Positions 54,841 to 64,000 of a DNA stretch of 64,000 bases are shown here, piece by piece. Each line of letters opens with the position of its first letter. Within the stretch, counting starts at the first letter, position 1. The DNA comes from Phytophthora hibernalis (Eukaryota > Oomycota > Peronosporomycetes > Peronosporales > Peronosporaceae), in contig JAAKBF010000076.1 in assembly GCA_012656075.1 (NCBI GenBank), positions 434,001-498,000 of the forward strand, written 5' to 3'. Below the pieces are notes generated by a model. The model was not told the DNA's origin. It saw nothing but the letters and a program-made list of their open reading frames with translations, and made no database searches. The position numbers and the translations under genes were made by a program.

Positions 54841-56390
54841 CTACAGGAGGCCGAAAGCTTGTCTCCGGTCGGGAGTGTTCTGCACGTCGAAAGACTGCAC
54901 GCTCATCATGGACGGAGCCTCCATGTCACGAGCCTTCTCCTCCTGGATGCTCTTCTTCTTGGAGATCACCACAACGACAATGAGTGCCACCACACCCACG
55001 CCTCCCAGCGTCGTAAGGCCGATGATCCAGCCGTCAGTTCCGTTTGATCCTTCTTGAGACTTGGTGTTGGCCTTCTGTGCATCATCACCAGCAGCTTGGC
55101 TCTCAGCAGTCTGGTTAGTGTTGGTCGACGGAACGGCCGTGGTAGCTGCCGGTGATACCTGTTGTGTTTGTTGTTCGGTCTGTTGCTGTTGAGTCGAGTC
55201 GTCGCTGGAAGTGCCGCTGTCGCTGCTGCTAGAGGCGACCTTGGTCGGCTTCTTCGTGATTTCAGGAATCAACGTGGCAGTCACGTTGAGAAGCTGCTGG
55301 GTCGTCTGCCTCGCGTCATCTCCGCTAGCGGATGCTGACTCCTGTGTGTATGAAGATTCGGGAGCAGTCGTCACGGGAGCAATAGTTGACGGAGTAGAAG
55401 TTGACGGAGCAGTGGTTGAAGGAGCAGTCGTCGAAGGAGGCATCGTGGTCGGCGTCGCAGTCGTAGACACAGGAACAGTGGTGGGTAAGCTCTCTTGTTC
55501 AAATGACGGGGCAGTAGTAGCAGGAGAAGCAGGACGCACCGTAGTGGGCGAAGGCGTCTGCGTTGTAGGAGCCGGGGTCTCGTACGGTGTAGGCGTAGGA
55601 GACGGCGTCGGAGATGGGGTCGGGGCCTGGGTAGGAGACGTCGTGGGGGCCGCAGTGGTTGGCGTCGGATTGGTAGACGTGGGTGTCGACTGCTGCGTGG
55701 TCTGTGACGATCCACCGCCGTTCGGGAACTGGTTAGCACCTTCGGTGCACGAATCGGCCGTAAGTGAGACCGTGTCCTCGATCGAGTTACCGTTCACGTC
55801 CGTCATGGAGATAGTGACGCTCGTCAGGTCCGTCTGCGCCTCACTAGCACCGTCCAGCAGGTAGTAGTAGGCCGAGCCGAGCATGGTCGTGTCCTGGCCG
55901 TTGATCTGCAGACTCTTGACTCCGGTCGCCACGTTCGTGGGCTGCACCGCCGTCCAGTAGTTGTTGCTGCCGCCCTTGAGGCAGTAGTTGACATTGCCCG
56001 ACACGGGGCAATCCACGAACTTCCACTTGATCGTGTACCGAGACGGCGTCGAACCGGTCAGGGCCGTGAACACCGTCGGGGACAGGTCCAAATCACCGTG
56101 CGCGCACTCCGGACACCGGTCCAAGAGCTGCACCACAATGGACTTGGACTGGTCCGCACACCGGTCATCGGCACACGAGACCTCAGCGCAACGACCGCAG
56201 TTCTTGAGACCGTCCCACTGCTTGTCGTTCAGAGCGGCGTAGTCTGACGTAGCAATGTTCAGTGCCGACATCATGTTACAATTGCCTGCACTGGCCTGGC
56301 CCAAGGTGTAGGCGGTGCCGTCCCCGTGAAGTACTCGTCGGCATTGGCAACCGCCAAAGTGGCCGCAGCGAGAACCGAGATCGTCTTCAT
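54841..56390 (-). CDS. Membrane-anchored expansin-like protein with mucin-like stalk, gene 5
   Basis: Start 56390 (MKTISVLAAATLAVANADEY), with a signal peptide. Expansin domains follow (GTAYTLGQASAGNCNMMSAL, DRCPECAHGDLDLSPTVF, KFVDCPVSGNVNYCLKGGSN, YYYLLDGAS). Then comes a stalk of roughly 200 residues rich in Thr/Ser/Pro, with Gln-rich stretches and NVT/NQT/NGT glycosylation sites. One membrane segment near residue 460 (WIIGLTTLGGVGVVALIVVV) leads to a cytosolic tail starting SKKKSIQEEKARD. This is the only copy with an anchor, suggesting the oomycete's own surface rather than release. A missing base in the GGGG run at about 56321-56324 breaks the frame just after the signal peptide. The open frame extends upstream to 56724 only by chance. 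Confidence 0.87.
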
Positions 56391-57688
56391 TGCTTGTCAA
56401 AGGGAAGTGAAGGGTGGACTGACAAGGTGTTGGACGGTCGCCGCGAATGGAAATCCGAAGTGTCGATTGCGCGACGGACGGCAAAAGAGGGAATGAGGAC
56501 GAAAGCCTCGACAGTGTAGAGGCAGAGGGGTCAGCAGTCAGAAGTTCGAGGAAGGTATCATAAGGATCGTCTTGGTCTTGGTCACCGGCTGGACAGGCTG
56601 ACCCCAGCTGGAGCCGCGGACCCATACTGTCGAGACAGAAAGCGGTCTCCACAGAAAAACTATCGAGAACGATTGAACAGAAGGTGGTGCTGTCAGGTGC
56701 CGGAGCTCTTCGAGCGCGAAACAATTGGGACAGCGATGGAAACCGAAATTCAGGAAACGATCCATGGAAATCGCTTTCGGCGCAATACGAACAAGGTTTA
56801 TCGGTGGGGCGATCGCTTTATGGAGCGATGGGGTTAACCCACGCGATGCCAAGTCCATGCGCTGTCACGACTGTCCATGTGGTGCTCGCTGCATGTACGG
56901 TATCCAAGCGGACTGGTTTGGATATTCGACTCCCATTAAAGCAGTGGCAAGATGGGTGGAAGGGCAAGACAAGTCCGCCTCACAGGACGGACAGCCGATG
57001 GTCACTATCCACCTCTTGCACGCACGCTTTGGCTTTGACGCGGCGATTGCTAAAGTGGGGAATGAGCAGATGGACAAGACATACGCACCAGGTGGACGGC
57101 TACAAGAGTCACGTTGTCGTCCATCAGATGCTGGCGCTGACACGCGCCCAAGCGAACACAGGAGGACGGCAGTGCACGAGTCTGTGGCCATCAGCCCAAC
57201 ACGTCGTCTGCTCGCGAGCAAATAAGTTTGAGGAAGAACTGTTGACAATCATGCTGAAGACATTATCGGGTATTCACGCAGTGTTTTCATACACGTTGCA
57301 GGTTTCCTTACATAGGCAGTTGGCAGTTCAGGTGCTGCCAATGGTCTCCGTATGCGCGGTTTCGGTTGACGCGGTCTCAATGTCACCATCCTCGCTCGAC
57401 TGCAGCTGAATAGGCGTCGGCACCCACAGCGCTCGAGGTTTCCTCAACCGTCTTGATATCATTGTCTTCAGTCGTATTATAGCAGGAGTCGACGTCCCGG
57501 TCTCAGTGTTGCTGTCCACGTCCTGGTTCGTGTTGCCATTCTCCAGAATGGCAACACGAACCATTGATGTTCTGCTCGTTCTGGTTCGCGTTGTTATCGT
57601 CAGGGAGCTGGAGACCTCAGAACCAGACACACTCTTCTCCTGCCTCCACCAAGCAGCAATCGAGCTCGTAGGCGAGATGACGGCATTC
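56391..57688. other. 1.3-kb region upstream of expansin gene 5
   Basis: Overlapping open frames on both strands (56684-57409 +, 56725-57225 +, 57248-56865 -, 57630-57328 -) show no domain. The last is rich in Thr/Glu and contains the hairpin at 57525. No gene is called. Confidence 0.35.
57525..57562. repeat. Perfect 18-bp inverted repeat with 2-base loop
   Basis: GGTTCGTGTTGCCATTCT (57525-57542), CC, then its exact complement (57545-57562). Confidence 0.9.
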
Positions 57689-57750
57689 TCAAAAAGGTGC
57701 TCATGATTACCACCATTTTCTAAAAGGCGCGGTCGTCTTCAAAAGGTGCT
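57689..57750 (+). repeat. Left terminal inverted repeat
   Basis: Starts CTCAAAAAGGTGCTCATGAT and ends near AAAAGGTGCT; complement of 59290-59351 with a few mismatches. Confidence 0.85.
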
Positions 57751-59289
57751 TTTAACAGAAGTTGAGCCCGTGTAGTGATGTAGGTGCACGAACATCGAGC
57801 ATGCACCTGACGAGCGTACTAAGCGCTTACACCACCGTTCCCACGACGTATTTCTCGACAGACGCGTAGTCGTGTAGAGTAAATATATTATGCAATGCGG
57901 GGTCTTCCTCTGAAATAAACCTTTCCGCAGGCGGGTGAGGCAATTTGACAGTGGAAAATGCAGGAACATGGTTGTGGTTTCTGAAGTGCTGATCTTGTTG
58001 TCCGTATGAGTCTGCAATTATTAATAAGTTACATGATTGTGCTTTGCAGGTGTTTTTGCAAAACGGGCTATTTAAACTGAGTTTCAAATATGCGAAGTCT
58101 TAATTACGACTTGTCAGCTTTATTGAAAAGTCTGTTGTATGCCAGTACAAAAGAGAATTACAGCCAGACGCTAGAATTAAGGCCAGTGAATCCGGAAATG
58201 CCCTTTCAAAAGCGCATTTCCGACCCAATTCATCCAAAACAGACATGAACAACTCAGCAGTTTAGATTAAGTATCAGGCAACCGTTGGATAGAAAACCAG
58301 CTAAGGAGACAACCCGCTTGGCTGACGAAGCACGTTTAGCTACGTAAACACCCCTGTTATATTATAGGTATTATAATACTTGCAGGAGCTACAAGATCAT
58401 CGTTTGACAAAGTCAACAACGAAACGTATCGCCCTTGACAATCTGCCACTTTTCCTCAAAAGCCATCGCAAGAGCTGTTGTAAAGCGGAGTATTATTGTT
58501 CTACGCCAATGCGTTCATTAAATGTTTCTTGTCTTAGAAGATCAAAGCTTGTTACAATATGCAGATAAACAGAATCATTAGTACTAGCCAATAAAGAAAA
58601 ATCGCAGCATACCGCTCTATGAAAGTAACGATCCAGCGCCCGAGACCAAACGGAACAATGTGATACTGGAGCCCCGAGGGCGGCGTGCAGTTGCCCTCGC
58701 TGTTATTACGGCGATCTTCACCCCCACCTAGACCGCCCCACAACCACCCACGAGAACGTCGTATGCCGATGGAAGCCCTACACGATACGAGAGGCGCGCG
58801 CCTTGCTGGTCTTACTGATCAATTTGCGCGTGGCGTCAGAGCACTTGCAGGCCTCGCGGATAGCCGCATAGACGTAGCACGTAGTACGACACTTCAGCAG
58901 ACTGTTGTACGTGTTAAAATGAAAAGACCAACACGTTGTAGGAGGCTCACTACAATGTATTTTATACCGTTATTCCTATCTATATATATTGGTAGCGTTT
59001 GGCAACGGGCCACATGGGTGGTCGTGGGAGTTTTTACGCGCGCGCATCCTTTTTACGTCTACATTTAGTTTTTAGTTTTTACGATGTTGCATGTCCGCCG
59101 TGATTTACGGTATGTGGTATGTCCTATCGTAATGACCAGTCGCACAGTTTAGCCGATCCCACAACCTGTAGACAAGCCATTGGTCCAGGGGCTAGCTATA
59201 CTGTAAGAAGACCTGCTGTTGTTGCTCAGATCGCTCGAGCTCTTTCCTAACGTGAGGTGCTGGCGGTTCCAATGCTAGCATCTTGAATA

Positions 59290-59351
59290 AGCACCTTTTA
59301 AGACGGCCGCGCCTTTTAGAAAATGGTGGTAATCATGAGCACCTTTTAGAG
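59290..59351 (-). repeat. Right terminal inverted repeat
   Basis: Inverted copy of 57689-57750. Confidence 0.85.
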
Positions 59352-60474
59352 CGAACGAGCTTAATCTCGAGTAAAAGGGCGTCGCTGCAAGTAAACTGTA
59401 CTACGGGGACGATTCGAGTAAACCAAATCAAGAAAAGCGAAACCACAAGTATGTAGACTTTGACTGCAAGTGAAGTAAAATAAAATCAAAAGCAACTGAA
59501 ACACACTTTGGAAGATAGAGGTGAGGCCCACAACAACGGCCGTAAGACGCGAAATGCAAATGACAACTCCAACTGAGCAAGAGTCGACCATGTTTATTCT
59601 ATCTCAGCAAAGAGACGTCCACCTTAGTACGCCACGGTCCCTGGAACGCACCGTGTGTATACGCGCGACACGTACATCCAGCAAGTCTGGGCACTCCATC
59701 TTGACATGCGCATCGTTTGAAAACTTCGGCATCCAGAAGAAAACACCTCCGGTTCCCGAGGCCACCTTCCCAACAGGTACTTTTCTACCTCGAGGCCATC
59801 GTCGCCTCGAATTTGGACCCCATCAGTTCTATTAATAGCGAGAGGTCTCGCAGGATACCCTGAACGAGAGAACCTCGATAGCTAAGCGATGCGTGTTCTC
59901 TCAACCTTCTATGACGCGCTGCGTTGTCCACCATTTAGCTTAGCTTCCGCGTCGACTGCGCCCCCACCAACCCTTCGTGCCCTTTTGCAAGGCCACGGCA
60001 GCGATGCCGTGGCGAAGTCACTGTGCTGGCCTCCTCGGACCTCCTCATGTTGAGCGCTCTAAGAGAAAGTTAATGACTTAGCAGCACTTGGCACTGAAGG
60101 TGATGCAGGCGACAGCCTTGAGCACCAGGAGTGTAGTATTGAGTGACAGCCCGCAGTTTCTCGAATCAACGGGTTTCTTCTAGAGATCAAGCCTCGTGTG
60201 GCTAAACCTCTGCTACTTCAACTAACGGCAGCGTCCTCGTCCCAGCTTGGTGGTTGAAGTCGACCAATTTCTCTTACTCTCTTCTCGACCTCAACATCGA
60301 GGCGCTCCGCTTGTGGTTCATCTGCAACATGCCAAACACATAGCATCGTTAGCATTTTCAATGACAAGAACCACGAATTCACCCTTTGCCACTATACACT
60401 TCCTACATGTAGTCGGATCTGGTCTTCTTTTCATCTGGGCTTAAGCCCTCACTGCCAGAACGTCATGCCACTTG
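59352..60474. other. 1.1-kb region between the TIR element and copia remnant
   Basis: No gene is seen. Part of it, towards 60474, may be the 3' end or LTR of the copia element. A 104-codon + frame at 59521-59835 has no recognisable domain. Confidence 0.35.
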
Positions 60475-61085
60475 TCATGACGATTCACTCTCTCTTCTTC
60501 TTCCATTTAGCTCGGGCTCTCTTCTTGAAGCGAACCAGGATTCCTCGACGGCCCTGACTTTGCTGCCCAGCAGCTTCCTTGTCGGACTCACCGGTTTCGG
60601 GGATGTTCTCTTCCCGAACACTCTGCACTCCACTCTGCTGTGGTGGTGCACTTTGCGCGTGGCCTTCATTCGCTTTTCTTTTGGCAGGATGCACTCCTAC
60701 CTTCTCTCTGTGTCGCTGAAAGGCATCCAGAGGAAGAGGCTTGGTCAATAGATCAGCCACATTCGCTTTCGATGACACGGGTTCAATCTTGACTCCCCGC
60801 TTTTTCACGTACTCACGAATCTTGAGGTCACTGATGTTGAGCTGCTTGGTTCTACGATGCTTACCAGCATGCTTCATCATCTCACGAGCACTTGCCAAGT
60901 CGCAGTACAGTGTCTGGATTCCGTTACCAAGCCCAGATCATCCACTAGCTGTTCTAACCAGACAGCGTCATGCAGCCCAGTGTTCGCAGCAATCAGCTCG
61001 GCGTCGTGTAGCCACAGGTGTGTGGAAGCACTGCCATCACCAAATGCGTTGGTTCGGCTATACCTTTGACACCTGATTTAAGAAA
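60475..61085 (-). pseudogene. Ty1/copia RNase H C-terminal remnant
   Basis: The - strand reads LHDAELIAANTGLHDAVWLE (about 61018-60959) and, after a frame change near 60930, CDLASAREMMKHAGKHRRTK, then IREYVKKRGVKIEPVSSKAN and VADLLTKPLPLDAFQRHREK. This is the end of a copia RNase H domain. A basic tail follows to 60475. Reverse transcriptase and the rest of pol are absent upstream, so this is a fragment. Confidence 0.85.
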
Positions 61086-62070
61086 ACCTTGTTTTCTGCC
61101 CAACTTCCTTGAACCTCGCCAAGCATTTCGCGGAAGGATGCATCACCCATTACGTAACAGGCTGTGACTGACAGTGTGAGAGGCTTGCCAACAATATATC
61201 ACTGAACACTTGGCGAGGTAACTGGAGGACTTTATTGTGTTGGTTTTGGTGCTGGTGCGAGATAATGAACACCGCCAAGAGCTAGAAACTCCTTGTCCGA
61301 TCGAAAATACAGAAAACGAAGACGGGTAGTCTACTAGACGAGCTTGTATGTGGCGTCTACATGCAGAATAAACAACCTAGGATCCCGATCCTCGCGACGC
61401 AAATGTTTTTTCTCGTGGCGCTGGCTTCGATGGCAAACGGATCAACGTCACTGCCATTGCTGTAACGGGGCCACGCTGGCCGCCACTGTTTGCCGTGCAA
61501 AAGAACTTATGAAAGGGGAGACCCATGGTTCTTCCGTGTGGTCCACACAAGCCGCCTAAGTACAGTACATGCACTATAGTATGAAGTGGATATTATCCAC
61601 TTACCGAGGTTACTCATTAAGTAATAATAATAACGTGAAGTGTATTGTGTTACTAATCTCTCGCAAGCTCGAACTCTAATACCCAATCCTACTTGGTGTG
61701 TACATCCTAGCAGGTTCCGCCGGCCGTTCGCCCCTCCTATGGCGTGATCGTTTCTCTTATCTCTTCCCATCTCTCCATGTCCATAATGTGGTTCCCACGA
61801 GAAAACATCTTATCCGAGTGGACATCCACTCGGATTGTTCCTGAAGGCGTAAGCCGCTTTCTTAACCAAAACACATGATCACTTGGACAAGAGTTATATT
61901 TACACGCGACATTTTATTGTTATTTTAAAATGGATAAGGCCATTCTCGTCCTCAACAGCCTCGAGCTGTAGTTGTATTTTAGCTTTATCGTTCATACGAC
62001 CGACTCCATTTATTCGTCAACAGTCTACTCTGCTGAAAAACAACTGTGTCATCCGCGAAGCCATACTCGA
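61086..62070. other. Repeat-derived region, possible copia LTR
   Basis: No gene is seen. It holds two near-palindromes: AAGTGGATA-T-TATCCACTT (61584-61602) and ATCCGAGTGGA-CA-TCCACTCGGAT (61812-61835). These may mark the ends of a copia LTR of about 250 bp lying between them. No second copy is available to confirm this. Confidence 0.35.
61812..61835. repeat. Perfect 11-bp inverted repeat with 2-base loop
   Basis: ATCCGAGTGGA, CA, TCCACTCGGAT. Possibly one end of an LTR. Confidence 0.85.
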
Positions 62071-63152
62071 ATGGGGGAGACTAAGACCAAACACTCCTTT
62101 TCATATGGCACTGCTCCGTTCGCATTGGAGGCTTCCGATATAGCTGCTGCAAGCGTAATCGGGCTTCTAAGAGATGACACGCATATGAATACGACGGATT
62201 CACATGTGAAGGGCTACGGTGTAGTGTATGACTCGAAGCGCAACATTGGAGCCGACGTGTACGACTCGCAACAGGCTGTACAATGACGATGTAACCAATT
62301 TGCCTTGAAGTGCGGCTTTCAAGTCATTGTTGCTAGCGATAGCACCGCGAATGCCAAGTACGTGTGCAAGCATTTAAATGGACAACAGGTTTTCAACGTG
62401 TGGGTCCCCAAATACGATAATCGATGCCCGTTTTACATCGATGTGTCTGGGGGTGGCAGGTTACGTTACGAAGCCAAATTGTTGCCATAACCATTTGAAG
62501 CACGTCGGTCTTACATCAACCCCTTTTGCTGAAGGGTCGAGTGCTCGTCCGGCAAAGGCCCTGAGGAACACTACCCAGCAAACAAAAACTGCACAAACTT
62601 TAGTAGAAACTAAAATACTCCCGGCGCATAATGGTTCAACAGACAGCATGACTGGATCCGCCGTTTCAGCATTTTTACAGTCCGAAGGGATGAGGGTGAG
62701 CCTAGCAGTGATTTCACGCGTCAAATCAGCCGTTGTAGATCATTTGAAAGGCGATAGAACCCATCTTTTTCAAAACCTAGAGTCGTATCTATTCGCCATG
62801 GTGACCGAAAGAAAACCCAGGATAACTAATGCGCTTCGACAAGTACAGTGACGGTACATTTCACAGAGCCTGCTTCGTGCCAAATATTGGCATTCGAATC
62901 ACGCAGCTTGCACGAAGAATGTTTGGGTTCGACGACGCGCATTTAAAAGGGGAGATGAATGGCTACGGTGTTAATCTGGTAGCCACTGCCAACAATTATG
63001 AAAAGCGAGTGACTCTATGGGCCTTTGCCTTGGTGCTTGTGGAAAACTACGATAACTGGGCATGGTTTCTCCGTGGTCAAAGAATCGCTGGGGTCGCTGG
63101 AGGGCTTTACGAATATTGTTGTCTTGGCCGAAGTTGTATGTATGAATAACCG
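62071..63152 (+). pseudogene. Mutator-like (MULE) transposase, broken and truncated
   Basis: Reads in four successive frames. An N-terminal FLYWCH/FAR1-like zinc-finger region comes first (CGFQVIVASDSTANAKYVCK, FNVWVPKYDNRCPFYIDV, then CCHNHLKHV across a frame change near 62465). A helical linker (MRVSLAVISRVKSAVVDHLK) follows. Then, after a frame change near 62845, the start of the MULE catalytic region: DGTFHRACFVPNIG, MFGFDDAHLKGEMNGY, RVTLWAFALVLVENYDNWAW. The reading decays after about 63080, so the last catalytic residue and C-terminus are missing. It would have moved a Mutator-type DNA transposon. Confidence 0.75.
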
Positions 63153-64000
63153 TTAGACAGAGCGGCAAATTCAAAAGTGAGTGCCGTCCCCAGCTCTTCA
63201 TCCGGTTCGGTTCTCTTTTCTTTTGTTGGACTTGGTTGCCACTCAATAACATCTCTTAAGCTCAGTATACTTATAGTAATACCAAGTTCTAACCAATTGG
63301 CATCTGTTTCTAACTAAGATTAGAAACCAGATTTGTTTACCACAAGGCCGCCCCAGATGCCCTCGACTAGTCTATCACCTTGTCCCTCAGCTTCTCTACC
63401 TCCTCCGCCGGTAGCGCCGCAACGATTCGACCAGTCACTGTCGTGATCCCCTTCGGAATCCACCGCAGCGCGAGTGCACTACAAAAAGTAAAATTGAGTG
63501 CTAACATTTAAATTTAGGTCGGTCTCCTTATTTTGTTGCGAAAGTGTTGTATTAGATACAGTATCAGTACTATATTAATATAAGACAATTTAAACCCGAA
63601 TTATTCCTTGATTTCAACAACATAACTACATGTAGCTAGCGCAACGCTACCTCTTCATTAGAACGAGTCTCATAACAAATTACTTTATGGGAAGACGTTT
63701 GAAAACGCTCACACATTTCCAGACAAATAAAAAAATTACTTTATGGGAACACGTTTGAAAGCGTTCACACATTTCTAAGCCTTGGAAACGTTCACACAAA
63801 TCCAAACTCGGGAACTAAAGCTACGGAGCGGCTAAAGTTGTGACTGTGTAGCATTGACCAGCTGTGTCAGTACATTTGTTTCGTTTCGTATTGACGCCTT
63901 GGAAGTGTTCATACATTGAAACCGTTCACACGAATCATAACAGCGTTACAACATATTTTGTACGCGGTTTAGTAGTATTAGTAGTTCATTAGCATTCATT
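63153..64000. other. AT-rich terminal region
   Basis: No gene is seen. Contains a 56-bp-period repeat (63679) and further degenerate CGTTCACAC-A words to 63940. Confidence 0.5.
63679..63777. repeat. Tandem repeat, period 56 bp, two copies
   Basis: ATTACTTTATGGGAA then ACGTTTGAAA and a CACACATTTC end, at 63679 and 63735. More distant copies of the CGTTCACAC part lie at 63789, 63905 and 63929. Confidence 0.8.

Larger units (their letters stand above)
57689..59351. mobile_element. 1.66-kb terminal-inverted-repeat element, non-autonomous
   Basis: The ends are inverted copies of about 60 bp with only a few mismatches: left CTCAAAAAGGTGCTCATG... and right, on the complement, CTCTAAAAGGTGCTCATG.... 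Each end contains AAAAGG(T/C)GC three times. The interior holds only short open frames, the longest 127 codons (58685-59068, +), with no transposase motif. This is the form of a non-autonomous DNA transposon. A target-site duplication could not be identified. Confidence 0.75.

Noticed and set aside
55211..55864. 217-codon + strand Val/Gly-rich frame
   Set aside because: Complement of the Thr/Pro stalk of expansin gene 5.
54841..56724. Upstream extension of expansin gene 5 to 56724
   Set aside because: The signal peptide at 56390 in the neighbouring frame shows the extension is a chance open frame joined by a missing base.
56684..57409. 241-codon + strand frame
   Set aside because: Several overlapping frames of similar length, no domain, no splice support.
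1..64000. RxLR effectors, tRNAs, rRNAs, CRISPR arrays
   Set aside because: Looked for and not found: no signal peptide followed by an RxLR-EER pattern, no tRNA-like boxes noticed, no spaced direct repeats.

Overview
The window looks like nuclear DNA of an oomycete, most likely Phytophthora or a close relative. Three things point there: Crinkler-type (CRN) effector genes with an LFLAK motif, oomycete-style expansin-like, temptin-like and folate-biopterin transporter gene families, and short 50-120 nt GT-AG introns. TTCATTTC/CTCAYTTYC initiator-like elements lie just upstream of several ATGs. No rRNA, tRNA or CRISPR array was seen.

Layout. 1-7356: 3' part of a Ty3/gypsy element (end of RNase H, integrase, chromodomain) with a long antisense, apparently spliced gene between pol and the 3' LTR. 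7357-12300: remnant of a second gypsy-type element in the opposite direction (decayed gag and a basic coiled-coil region). 12475-14367: a broken CRN gene. 14591-17117 (-): a PH-PDZ-PH-TBC Rab-GAP-like gene, divergent from an RRP1/Nop52 ribosome-biogenesis gene (17300-19152, +) across a 182-bp promoter with CCAAT boxes. 19406-28677 (-): one giant EF-hand/ankyrin-repeat gene. 28847-30427: two temptin-like membrane-anchored secreted proteins. 31743-37843: three folate-biopterin transporter (FBT/BT1) paralogues, two + and one -. 39648-42735: two more broken CRN genes. 44455-46835: two secretory-pathway parvulin isomerase genes, convergent. 47024-47797: a CENP-B-type HTH protein. 48085-56390: five expansin-like genes in a row on the - strand, differing in their tails (basic, mucin-like, or membrane-anchored). 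57689-59351: a 1.66-kb element with about 60-bp terminal inverted repeats. 60475-61085: copia RNase H remnant. 62071-63152: MULE transposase remnant. The last kilobase is AT-rich and repeat-bearing.

A recurrent technical feature affects how the genes should be read. Most otherwise intact genes are broken by apparent loss of one base, nearly always in a short homopolymer, and the family-typical reading resumes immediately in the next frame. I read these as probable assembly errors in the housekeeping, ankyrin, transporter, parvulin and expansin genes. In the CRN and transposon copies genuine decay is equally likely. Coordinates are given for whole genes with breaks noted.

The most novel-looking items are the spliced antisense gene carried by the gypsy element, the EF-hand/ankyrin giant protein, the expansin array with diversified surface anchors, and the TIR element without a visible transposase.
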